From Ginsengibacter hankyongi (GTDB taxonomy: Bacteria > Bacteroidota > Bacteroidia > Chitinophagales > Chitinophagaceae), in the NCBI RefSeq assembly GCF_008710285.1, contig NZ_VYQF01000001.1:496001-560000 (forward strand): 64,000 bases of DNA, read 5' to 3'. Of the stretch, positions 7,647 through 15,216 are shown in pieces. Within the stretch, counting starts at the first letter, position 1. Each line of letters starts with the position of its first letter. Made by a program: the position numbers and the translations under genes. The notes beneath the pieces were generated by a model. It worked only from the letters and a program-made list of their open reading frames with translations. It searched no databases and had not been told where the DNA came from.

Positions 7647-8552
7647 ATGAAAAAAAATATTTTTATTATCCTGGTGTTAGCGGCAACCGCAGGTTGTTCT
7701 CATAAAATAACGGGAAACTCGCCAGGCACACCTGGCACCTCTACAACTGTTGTGGACACTAAGCCTTCGATAACGCTTGCGAAAGGCCAGAAATATGTTA
7801 TTGAAAATAAGATAACTACCACCAGCAATTCTGAAATGCAGGGACAATCCATGGAAACGAATGCAGACGTAACTTCTACTTATAACATTGAGGTGAACGA
7901 TATAAAGGATGATAATTACGACATGACCAATAAGCTCGCTGCCATTAAATTGAATATGACAACGATGGGTCAAAATGTAAGTTTTGATTCCGATAATAAG
8001 GAAGATATGAATGGCGGTATGGGAAGTTCTTTAAAAGATTTTATCAATCATCCTAATGCAGTGGTTATGGATAAGTCGGGCAATGTAATTGTTGCCAATA
8101 AGCCAGACTCTGCAAAAGCGAACGACGCCACAAGCCCCATGCAAATGATGCTTAAGCAAATGGGCGATCCTGAGCAACAAGGATATGGCGCAAAAATGGC
8201 ATTCCTCCCGGTGTCAAAAACCTTAAAAACAGGTACTACATGGAAAGACTCTACCTCCGACAACGGTATAACTAAAATTACCAATTACGCTGTAAAAGGA
8301 ATTAACGGCAACATGGCAACATTATCTGTGTCGGGCACAGAAAACCGCGACACAAAAATGGAAATGCAGGGAATGGAAATTAATACAAAAACAAAAGGAA
8401 CATTTTCAGGCGAGGAAACCGTTGATATTACTACCGGCGTAATTGTACAAAACAATTCAACCATGGACGCTTCGGGAAACATAAGCGTTATGGGGCAGGA
8501 GATCCCTACAAAAGTTAAGGTTGTATCAGTGACTACTGTAAAGCCCCTGTAA
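7647..8552 (+). CDS. DUF6263 family lipoprotein
   Basis: A 301-residue protein with a lipoprotein signal peptide: MKKNIFIILVLAATAGC gives a lipobox ending at Cys17. The mature part starts with a Gly/Pro/Thr-rich linker and then a beta-rich domain with KGQKYVIENKITTTS, GNVIVANKPD, FLPVSKTLKTGTTWKDS and GEETVDITTGVIVQN. These segments agree with DUF6263, an uncharacterised Bacteroidota envelope family. Met content is high around MEMQGMEI. It is probably anchored in a membrane facing the periplasm. The gene has its own promoter and ends before a repeat and a bidirectional terminator. Confidence 0.85.
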   Translation: MKKNIFIILVLAATAGCSHKITGNSPGTPGTSTTVVDTKPSITLAKGQKYVIENKITTTSNSEMQGQSMETNADVTSTYNIEVNDIKDDNYDMTNKLAAIKLNMTTMGQNVSFDSDNKEDMNGGMGSSLKDFINHPNAVVMDKSGNVIVANKPDSAKANDATSPMQMMLKQMGDPEQQGYGAKMAFLPVSKTLKTGTTWKDSTSDNGITKITNYAVKGINGNMATLSVSGTENRDTKMEMQGMEINTKTKGTFSGEETVDITTGVIVQNNSTMDASGNISVMGQEIPTKVKVVSVTTVKPL

Positions 8553-8601
8553 ATAACACTTTAGAATTAAGCATTCGTTCGTGAAACAAATAATGCACAA
8601 G

Positions 8602-8669
8602 ACGTTCCTCAGGAACGTTTCGTACTTTTCGGGTATGATTTTCTACCTACCAATAGTCCTTATGGGACT
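8602..8669. repeat. Short double-hairpin repeat element
   Basis: ACGTTCCTCAGGAACGT (8602-8618) is a perfect palindrome around one base. 36 nt later comes AGTCC-TTATG-GGACT (8655-8669). The linker contains TTTTCTACCTACCAAT. I recall this layout, two small hairpins around a TTTCTACC segment, as a dispersed element in Bacteroidota, but only one copy is in this window. Confidence 0.4.
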
Positions 8670-8729
8670 TATAAAATGATTACTCCCTTTTCTTAATGAT
8701 GTAAACGGTTAAGTCTATACTTCCTGAAT

Positions 8730-8765
8730 AAAAAATCCCTGCAAAACAATTGCGGGGATTTTTTA
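8730..8765. terminator. Bidirectional intrinsic terminator
   Basis: AAAAAATCCC.GCAA and TTGC.GGGATTTTTT arms with a five-base loop. Runs of A and T on both sides let it serve both the DUF6263 gene (+) and the DUF1223 gene (-), which converge here. Confidence 0.85.
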
Positions 8766-8774
8766 TCATATCCA

Positions 8775-9563
8775 TTAGAACGCCGCCTGGGTTGCCGCGG
8801 AAATTTTATTGCTCTTTTTATCCTGCAGAAACAAAACAACCGACATGTTTTGCAGGTCAGGCGAAGATGGCATATCAATGGTCGCCATATTATTTCCATT
8901 ATCAACCTTATTAATCGTTTGAAAATTTATGACAACGTTGTAATTGGTAAGGGTAACTCCCCCATTCTCGCCGGCTTTTATATCGGTGGTGGTTTTCTTC
9001 TCAACAAGAGCAACATTGAGCGTTGCATTTTTTATTTTTCCCGATGCATCAAAATTTACCAATGCCTTTCCATTTTCAACCTTAACTTCTTTAACCATTA
9101 ACGTTGCTTCCGGCTGCTGTTCAACAATTTTATTAATGGCATTGGAAATTTTATTGGCATCACTTCCGATCATTTCGGTTTGCCCGTTAACCACCAGCTG
9201 GGGTGTGTAAACATCTGCATGTAACGCCGACGCATAGTTGTATTGTCTTTTCGTATATTCTTTTGAACTGAAAGGATCTTTCCAGCCCAAACGATCCCAA
9301 TAATCAACATGAAAAGAAAGAACAATCACATTTTCTTTGGATGCATAAGTTCCCAAAAGCCGGTCTGCCGGCGGGCAACTGGAGCACCCCTGCGAAGTAA
9401 ATAATTCCAGCACCGCGACATTTTTGCTACCCGGTAATGAACCAGGCGTCTTGATATTTGCAACATCCTTTTTATCTTTTGCGGCAGTAGACGGGGTACA
9501 AAAATCCAATGCAACGAGGGGAACAAGCAGGAATATTAAATACCGGAACTTTTTCATAAACAT
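8775..9563 (-). CDS. DUF1223 family thioredoxin-fold protein
   Basis: A 262-residue exported protein with a hydrophobic N-terminus (FRYLIFLLVPLVALDF). The DUF1223 core follows at about residue 50: ELFTSQGCSSCPPADRLL with a CxxC, then VDYWDRLGWKDPFSS, TKRQYNYA and TPQLVVNGQ, the last being the cis-Pro loop. A Met at residue 3 gives an equally good start (9557). The fold suggests a periplasmic thiol-active protein, but no redox substrate is known for the family. The C-terminal 90 residues form a beta domain that ends with FLQDKKSNKISAA. It converges with the DUF6263 gene on a shared terminator. Confidence 0.9.
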   Translation of the reverse strand: MFMKKFRYLIFLLVPLVALDFCTPSTAAKDKKDVANIKTPGSLPGSKNVAVLELFTSQGCSSCPPADRLLGTYASKENVIVLSFHVDYWDRLGWKDPFSSKEYTKRQYNYASALHADVYTPQLVVNGQTEMIGSDANKISNAINKIVEQQPEATLMVKEVKVENGKALVNFDASGKIKNATLNVALVEKKTTTDIKAGENGGVTLTNYNVVINFQTINKVDNGNNMATIDMPSSPDLQNMSVVLFLQDKKSNKISAATQAAF

Positions 9564-9704
9564 TTATTTATTAAAAATACGTGACATGCATCCGAATGGT
9601 TTGAAATTAAAATGACTTTAACTTTTATGTAATTTTTCTTGTCAACATGGGGTTGCAGGGGGCGATTTAACTTTAAGCATATCAATCTATAGTGGCGTTA
9701 GTAG

Positions 9705-9712
9705 TATTTTTG
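9705..9712 (+). promoter_or_regulatory. -7-like element directly before a GTG start
   Basis: TATTTTTG matches TAnnTTTG and lies 4 nt before the GTG at 9717. If used, the message would be nearly leaderless. A chance match is also possible, as no clear -33 motif is seen. Confidence 0.3.
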
Positions 9713-9716
9713 CGGC

Positions 9717-11549
9717 GTGAAAAAATTTTACCCATATATTGCTTATTTCGGCTTCTGGGTTTTCTATTTTATTATATCAAGAGTGCTTTTCCTGGTTTAT
9801 CATCATGCACTTTCAGGAGGCCTGGCCGCCTCAGAAATTTTAAAGGTTTTTCTTTATGGCTCCAGGATGGATTTGTCGTTTGCATCTTACATCAGCATTT
9901 TCCCTTTTATTTTATTTTTTGTAAGAACTGCATTTGTTACCATTAATATTGAAAAGTTAATAAAAATTTATACAATTATTGTCATTGTATTCATTTCATT
10001 TGTAACTACTGCCGACCTGCAATTATATACCGCTTGGGGCTACAGGATGGACGCCACGCCGCTCCAGTATTTTAGATCGCCCAAAGAAATGGGCGCTACG
10101 GTTTCCTCGTCGCCGTTGCTGTTGTTATTAACCATATTTATCATGCTTTCCGTATTTTTTATATGGTTCTATAAAAGATTTATTGGGCCCTGCATTCGCA
10201 TTAAACCGGGCAAATTTTCAATCCTTAATTTATCGATCGCGTTATTTCTTATAGCCTTTTTATTTGTACCCATTCGCGGGGGAATTCAAAAGATCCCCAT
10301 GAATCAAAGTGATGTATACTTTTCTGAAAAATTATTTGCCGACCACGCTGCCTTAAACTTACCGTGGAACATTGCCTTTTCTATCCTTAATCAAAATAAT
10401 AAAGAGAATCCTTTTGATTATTTTCCTGCAAAAAAATCCGGCGAAATAGTAAATGAATTATATAATACAGGCCCGATAAAAATCCCTTCTATCTTATCTG
10501 TAAAAAAGCCCAACATTATTTTTATCATCATGGAAAGCTATACGGCAAAGTTTGTAGGTTCGCTGGGCGGCGATCCCGGCGTAACGCCGAACCTGGATAA
10601 GATAGCGGCGGATGGATTGTTATTCACCAACATTTATGCAGCCGGAGACCGAAGCGAAAAAGGCCAGGTGGCAGTGTTAAGCGGCTATCCCAACCAGGCT
10701 TTAACGTCAATTATAAAAACGCCTACAAAAACGCAACAGCTTCCTTCAATAACCACCGCGTTAGAAGCTGCAGGCTATCATACCAGTTACACTTATGGCG
10801 GCGAGCTAGAATTTGCCAACATTAAATCATACCTGGTAAATACAGGGTTCAATAAGCTTATCAGCAAGTATGATTTCCCGGCTGCTGAAAGAACCACTTC
10901 CTGGGGCGTACACGACCAGTATGTTTTTAATCGTTTTTATAATGATATAAAACAGGAACAACAACCTTTTTTTGCAACCCTGTTTACATTGAGCAGTCAC
11001 GAACCTTATGATGTGCCAATGGCACCCAGGTTTAAGGGTGCTGATGAAACAACCAAATTCAGGAACTCTGTCGCCTATACTGATAGCTGCGTTGGTGTGT
11101 TTATAAACCGTTTAAAAAATGATTCGTTGTGGCAAAATACACTTGTTGTTTTTGTGGCAGATCATGGTCATCCTTTGCCGGGATATGATAGAAATGATCT
11201 TCCGTCGAAATTTCATATTCCCCTGATTTTTTCAGGCGGGGCTTTAAAAGTAAAGGGTGTAGTATCCACGATTGGCTCCCAGACAGATATTGTGAAAACA
11301 GTGTTAAATCAGCTTGATATCCCCTCCGGTAAATTTACCTGGAGCAAAGACCTTTTAGATTCATCGGCACGGTCTTTTGCCTTTTATAGTTTCAATGATG
11401 GCTTTGGATTTGTAACTCCGGCAGGGATTGTAACAATGGATAATATTGCCAGAAAAATTATTTTTGAAAAGGGTAAAGTCGATTCCGCCGAAGTGAATAA
11501 CGGGAAAGCATACATGCAGTTATCTTACCAGGATTTCTTAAACAGGTAG
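9717..11549 (+). CDS. LtaS-like sulfatase-family membrane enzyme (phosphoglycerol transferase-like)
   Basis: A 610-residue protein: five N-terminal membrane helices (to about residue 190) and a large C-terminal alkaline phosphatase/sulfatase-fold domain. Visible active-site elements are IIMESYTAKF (metal-binding Glu), DRSEKGQVAVLSG where Ser/Thr normally serves as nucleophile, SSHEPYDVP (His) and ADHGHPLPG (metal Asp-His). The start is GTG at 9717; the next in-frame ATG lies beyond the first helices. The length is typical. Relatives transfer phosphoglycerol or phosphoethanolamine to envelope glycans. In Bacteroidota, which lack lipoteichoic acid, the acceptor is unknown. Its 3' end overlaps the convergent MFS gene by 12 bp. 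Confidence 0.9.
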   Translation: MKKFYPYIAYFGFWVFYFIISRVLFLVYHHALSGGLAASEILKVFLYGSRMDLSFASYISIFPFILFFVRTAFVTINIEKLIKIYTIIVIVFISFVTTADLQLYTAWGYRMDATPLQYFRSPKEMGATVSSSPLLLLLTIFIMLSVFFIWFYKRFIGPCIRIKPGKFSILNLSIALFLIAFLFVPIRGGIQKIPMNQSDVYFSEKLFADHAALNLPWNIAFSILNQNNKENPFDYFPAKKSGEIVNELYNTGPIKIPSILSVKKPNIIFIIMESYTAKFVGSLGGDPGVTPNLDKIAADGLLFTNIYAAGDRSEKGQVAVLSGYPNQALTSIIKTPTKTQQLPSITTALEAAGYHTSYTYGGELEFANIKSYLVNTGFNKLISKYDFPAAERTTSWGVHDQYVFNRFYNDIKQEQQPFFATLFTLSSHEPYDVPMAPRFKGADETTKFRNSVAYTDSCVGVFINRLKNDSLWQNTLVVFVADHGHPLPGYDRNDLPSKFHIPLIFSGGALKVKGVVSTIGSQTDIVKTVLNQLDIPSGKFTWSKDLLDSSARSFAFYSFNDGFGFVTPAGIVTMDNIARKIIFEKGKVDSAEVNNGKAYMQLSYQDFLNR

Positions 11550-12752
11550 AACAACTTCCGGCTGTAAGCGCCTGTAAAAAATGGCAAGCAAAAAACCAAT
11601 AAAACCGATAATATACCAAAGCATCTTATAACCCGCATGCTCCGCAACCAATGCGCCGGCATATGGCCCCACGGTTTGCGCACAAGCCCACGCTACGCTG
11701 TATAATGCAGCATACTGGCCACGATTATTTTGTACACTTCTCCCGATCCAGTAAGCATTCATAAAAGGCATAGCCAGTATTTCTCCAAACGTTAAAATCA
11801 CCATAGATAACAATGCGATCATCCCAAAATTTGATCCCGGTAAATTCAGTAATAAAAAAGCCAGCGAAATGAGCAATACTCCGGCTGATATATAGTGAAG
11901 AGAAGAACGTTTACCTTCTAATGAAAAAATGGTGATCATCTCAAATACTGCGATGATAAGGCCGTTAAACGCCATTATCATTCCAATAAACAAAACACTC
12001 AAATGAAAATTTTCTTTAAAGAAAACAGGGATAGTGGTAAACAACTGGAAGAAGCAAAGTGCAAATAAAAAAACCAAAAAAACAAAAGTAAGGTAAGTAC
12101 GATCGCGGTAAGCAGAAGCCCTGATTACCTCTTTTTCCCGGCTTTTTATCTCCGTAGCCGGATTGCGTTTAGGCGACAGCGTTATATACAGTAAACAGGC
12201 AGCCAGCAGGTTGGTAATGCCATCAACCCAAAATAATAAATTGTAATTAAAGCTGGCAATTATTCCGCCCATAGCGCCGCCAATAGCCCACCCGAAGTTT
12301 ATCGCGAGCCTGTTAAGCGAATAGGATCTTGTTCTGTTTTGGTCTTTACTGTAATGCGCAATGGCAACGGTATTGGCCGGCCTGAAAGATTCATTCAATA
12401 TGGCCAATATAAAAGTGCAAATACAAATGCCGATATAAGAATGCATCTGCCCCAGGATAATAAACATCGTTCCACCCAATATGAGTGCGAACAGTTGAAC
12501 ATAATAATACCCAACGCTGTCTACCAGTTTCCCCCCGCTCAAGGAACCAACAATAGCGCCCAAACCAAAAAGGCTCATAACAAAACCAGCTTTGCCAATG
12601 GTTACTCCATAGTGCTGTGTAAGATACATGGTCATGAAAGGAATAACCATTGTGCCGCTCCTGTTTACAACCATTACCAGCGAAAGCCACCAGGTGCCTG
12701 GTGAAAGTCCGCCGTAAGCTTTTTTATAAAGAGAAATGGCTTTACCTATCAT
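11538..12752 (-). CDS. MFS transporter
   Basis: A 404-residue protein with about 12 membrane helices. The MFS loop 2-3 signature appears as GGKLVDSVGYY (about residues 73-83), and the second half repeats the fold from about residue 215. The N-terminal half has TWWLSLVMVVNRSGTMVIPFM, as in drug-exporter-like MFS proteins of Bacteroidota. The substrate cannot be told. The gene ends inside the tail of the LtaS-like gene (12-bp convergent overlap) and starts 56 bp from the palindromic repeat array on its upstream side. Confidence 0.9.
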   Translation of the reverse strand: MIGKAISLYKKAYGGLSPGTWWLSLVMVVNRSGTMVIPFMTMYLTQHYGVTIGKAGFVMSLFGLGAIVGSLSGGKLVDSVGYYYVQLFALILGGTMFIILGQMHSYIGICICTFILAILNESFRPANTVAIAHYSKDQNRTRSYSLNRLAINFGWAIGGAMGGIIASFNYNLLFWVDGITNLLAACLLYITLSPKRNPATEIKSREKEVIRASAYRDRTYLTFVFLVFLFALCFFQLFTTIPVFFKENFHLSVLFIGMIMAFNGLIIAVFEMITIFSLEGKRSSLHYISAGVLLISLAFLLLNLPGSNFGMIALLSMVILTFGEILAMPFMNAYWIGRSVQNNRGQYAALYSVAWACAQTVGPYAGALVAEHAGYKMLWYIIGFIGFLLAIFYRRLQPEVVLPV

Positions 12753-13040
12753 ACGCTGACAAATATATAGCAGATACGGATGCCAACGCTATTAGCAATA
12801 GGATGTAATACCACAAAGGCACTAGGATGGCAAAGCAATTCCTTAGTGTGCTTCGTGGCTTCGTGGTATAAGGTATTTTTTATTTATATACCACAAAGGA
12901 ACTAAGTGCACAAAGCCGTTCCTTAGTGTGCTTCGTGGCTTCATGGTATAAGGTATTTTTTATTTATATACCACAAAGACCTTTAGGTTAAAATAGTTCT
13001 TTGATAATTGGAAATAGCAGAAAAGAATGATAAATTTTGT

Positions 13041-13190
13041 GGAAGGGAAGTGGGGTGAACTTTACAAAGACATAGACTCTCAGATCTATTTTGTGTATTA
13101 GTCCCCACTCCCCAGCCACGGTTGCATTAGGCCTATTTAGAATAGTAAGTCGATGAGACTAATTAAAGGTCTTAGACTTTGCAACTTTTT
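13041..13190 (+). ncRNA. Predicted bridge RNA of the IS110 element
   Basis: Two stem-loops precede the recombinase gene. Target loop: GGGAAGTGGGG (13045-13055) pairs with CCCCACTCCCC (13103-13113), 10 of 11 positions. Inside is ACAAAGAC (13064-13071), identical to the target left half at 12973-12980, and TTTGTGT (13090-13096), which can pair with the right target ACGCTAA with one mismatch and one wobble. Donor loop: GTTGCA/TGCAAC (13121-13126, 13180-13185) encloses TTAGAATA (13137-13144), identical to the element's right end at 14228-14235. It also encloses TAAAGGT (13164-13170), the complement of the left end ACCTTTA at 12979-12985. The exact RNA ends are not known. Confidence 0.75.
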
Positions 13191-13213
13191 ATTCAAGTCT
13201 TAAAAACAAAATT

Positions 13214-14203
13214 ATGAAAGTTCAGCAAATTATTGGAGCCGATCTCTCCAAAAAAACTATTGACCTGGTCAGCCATTTACACAACAATCATCTGCAAATT
13301 GAAAATTGCCTCTTTGGTTTTAAGCAAATGTTGCGATGGCTCGTGCAACAGAAGATTGATCTTTGTGAAACCATGATTGTAATGGAACATACCGGTCTTT
13401 ATAGCTTTTGTTTCGAAGACTTTTTGCACCAGCATCATATTGTTTTTACAAAGGTTAATGCACTTGCTATCAAACGCTCTATGGGATTAGTCCGGGGCAA
13501 AAACGATAAGACAGATGCTGCAAGAATTGCTGCTTATGGCTATGAAAAGAAAGACAATCTCAAAGCTGATGAACCTGTTAACCAGGAGATGAAACGCCTG
13601 CAAATGCTGCATTCTACCCGGGAAAGGCTAGTAAAACAAAGATCCGGATTAATTTGTGCGCTCAAAGAGTACAAATACATCGGTATCCCCGAAAAAGACA
13701 TCATCCTGAAATCGCAATTGCAAATGATCAAAGCCTTTGGTAAACAAATTTACAAGCTCGAAGCTGAAATCAAAACTGTGATTGAAAAACAACCATCACT
13801 AAATCAAAACTTCTACTTGCTGCAAAGTATTAAAGGAGTAGGCGAAGTGCTTTCCATGGCAACCATCATCAAAACAAATAACTTTACCCGTTTTGCTGAT
13901 GTAAGAAAGTTCGCCTGTTTCTGCGGAACCGCTCCCTTTGAACATTCATCCGGCAGCAGCATAAAAAGTAAAACAAGAGTAAGCCACCTTGCAGATAAAC
14001 AAATGAAAACATTGCTTGACCTGTCTGCAAAAACTGCTATCCAATATGACAAAGAACTAAGAGATTTTTATATCAGACGATTAGAAATGGGCAAATCAAA
14101 AATGAGCACCATCAATATCGTAAGAAATAAAATTCTGTACAGAATGTTCGCTGTTGTAAAACGACAAACACCATTTATTGAAAACTACTTACAAGCTGCA
14201 TAA
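13214..14203 (+). CDS. IS110-family transposase/recombinase
   Basis: A 329-residue recombinase. The N-terminal RuvC-like DEDD domain shows IGADLSKKTIDLV (first Asp), MIVMEHTGLY (Glu) and GKNDKTDAARIA (Asp pair). The C-terminal Transposase_20 domain has SIKGVGEVLSMATII, RKFACFCGTAPFEHSSGSS with the expected catalytic Ser, and a closing KMSTINIVRNKILYRMF. The length is normal and the frame intact, so it may be active. These enzymes use an RNA encoded in the element's non-coding end to pair donor and target. Such an RNA is predicted directly upstream (13041-13190). Confidence 0.96.
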   Translation: MKVQQIIGADLSKKTIDLVSHLHNNHLQIENCLFGFKQMLRWLVQQKIDLCETMIVMEHTGLYSFCFEDFLHQHHIVFTKVNALAIKRSMGLVRGKNDKTDAARIAAYGYEKKDNLKADEPVNQEMKRLQMLHSTRERLVKQRSGLICALKEYKYIGIPEKDIILKSQLQMIKAFGKQIYKLEAEIKTVIEKQPSLNQNFYLLQSIKGVGEVLSMATIIKTNNFTRFADVRKFACFCGTAPFEHSSGSSIKSKTRVSHLADKQMKTLLDLSAKTAIQYDKELRDFYIRRLEMGKSKMSTINIVRNKILYRMFAVVKRQTPFIENYLQAA

Positions 14204-14393
14204 AATATTTTTGGCAGTTTGAAAACCTTAGAATACGCTAAGGGCACAAAGCAGTTCCTTAATGTGCTTCGTACCTTCGTGGTATAAGGAATTTTTAGGT
14301 TGGCCCCACAAAGACGCCAGGATCACGAAGCAAGTCCTTAGTGTGTTTCGTGCTTTGTGGGAAAAGGTATTGCATAATGATCTTTCCTTAATA

Positions 14394-15097
14394 CTACTGC
14401 AATTCCTGTTGTATCAATGGCGCTAAAAGCTTACTCCATTTTTGATATTGGTATGCAGAAGGATGCAGGCCATCACCGGCAATTAATGAGAGTTTATATT
14501 TTGCTTCACGGGAAACAGGTGTAATATCAACGTAATGTACTCCCGCATTTAAGGAGATGCTTTTATTAACCGCATTAAACGCATCAATTTCTTTTCCAAT
14601 CTTTACGGTATCCAGGCCCGAGGCAAATGGCGTTACGCTATAATCAGGAATAGAAAGAACGAATACATGATTCTTTTTATTAGCGGCATAGGAAATTGCC
14701 CGGTTCAATAATTCAATAAATTCTGTTTATATTCTTCAATACTTTCGTGCCGGTACTGGTTGTTTACACCTATAAGAAGTGATACGACGGAATAATTTTT
14801 TCGCGGGGTATTATTATCTAAGGCATTCAAAAGATCAGCGGTTGTCCAGCCGGTAACAGCAATTATATCCGGATCATTGATCTTAATATTTTGCAAACGC
14901 AACCGGTTAGCTGTTTGCACAGGAAATCTATCGCCCACGGGAACAGATTCTCCTATGGTATAAGAATCTCCAAGGGCCAGATAGGTATTATGAGTTGTAT
15001 CCATGGCTGTTCCGGGATTTACAGGAAAGCTATCACTTTTTTTAGCGCACGATATTAATGATAAAAAAATTACTGATAAGGCAACTAACTTTTTCAT
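14394..15097 (-). pseudogene. SGNH/GDSL hydrolase lipoprotein, interrupted by one frameshift
   Basis: Two overlapping frames together encode one SGNH hydrolase. The upstream frame (14705-15097) has a lipobox (VIFLSLISC), block I LALGDSYTIG, and LLIGVNNQYR. The downstream frame (14394-14708) has VFVLSIPDYSVTPFA and block V AGDGLHPSAYQY with catalytic Asp and His. Loss of one A in the AAA run at about 14726-14728 (minus strand TATAAACAG) would explain the shift, because the other frame continues naturally as TEFIELLNRAISYAANKK. The gene is either recently inactivated or carries a homopolymer sequencing error. An intact protein would be about 235 residues, normal for the family. Confidence 0.85.
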
Positions 15098-15160
15098 AAT
15101 AACATTTACACGTCTAAATATTATATACGAAATATAACCATTGCAGGATGAACAGCCATA

Positions 15161-15196
15161 AATATAAAGCGCCGGACACTGCCGGCGCTTTATATT
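15161..15196. terminator. Strong bidirectional terminator
   Basis: A perfect 15-bp inverted repeat, AATATAAAGCGCCGG (15161-15175) and its complement (15182-15196), around a 6-nt loop. It lies 21 nt downstream of the stop of the phosphorylase-like gene (minus strand) and upstream of the SGNH gene. Confidence 0.9.
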
Positions 15197-15216
15197 TCCT
15201 ATATCAGTTGAGGAAA

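Larger units (their letters stand above)
12981..14236 (+). mobile_element. IS110-family insertion sequence, about 1.25 kb
   Basis: Both edges can be read from the broken palindromic repeat. The left flank ..CCACAAAGAC matches the intact target CACAAAGACGC (kept in copy D), and the right flank resumes ACGCTAAGG, so the dinucleotide AC (12979-12980 and 14235-14236) is shared, as expected of the IS110 core. There are no terminal inverted repeats and no longer target duplication. The element consists of a 233-bp 5' non-coding end, one DEDD recombinase gene and a 31-bp right end. The long 5' end fits the IS110 group. It appears complete. Confidence 0.88.
12809..14361. repeat. Array of palindromic repeats, 80-bp period, split by an IS element
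   Basis: Copy A is at 12809-12868, copy B at 12889-12948, and copy C starts at 12969, so A, B and C are exactly 80 bp apart. Each is a 60-bp imperfect palindrome: TACCACAAAGG.. and ..CCTTAGTG and CTTCGTGG.TTC.TGGTA. The 20-bp spacer TAAGGTATTTTTTATTTATA is shared. Copy C is cut after 12980 by the IS110 element and resumes at 14235-14284. Copy D (about 14305-14361) is diverged but keeps CACAAAGACGC. These are REP-like hairpins, not CRISPR repeats. Confidence 0.88.

Noticed and set aside
12809-12980. Regularly spaced repeats that could look like a CRISPR array
   Set aside because: The 80-bp units are palindromes with identical spacers, not short repeats with unique spacers, and no cas genes are present.
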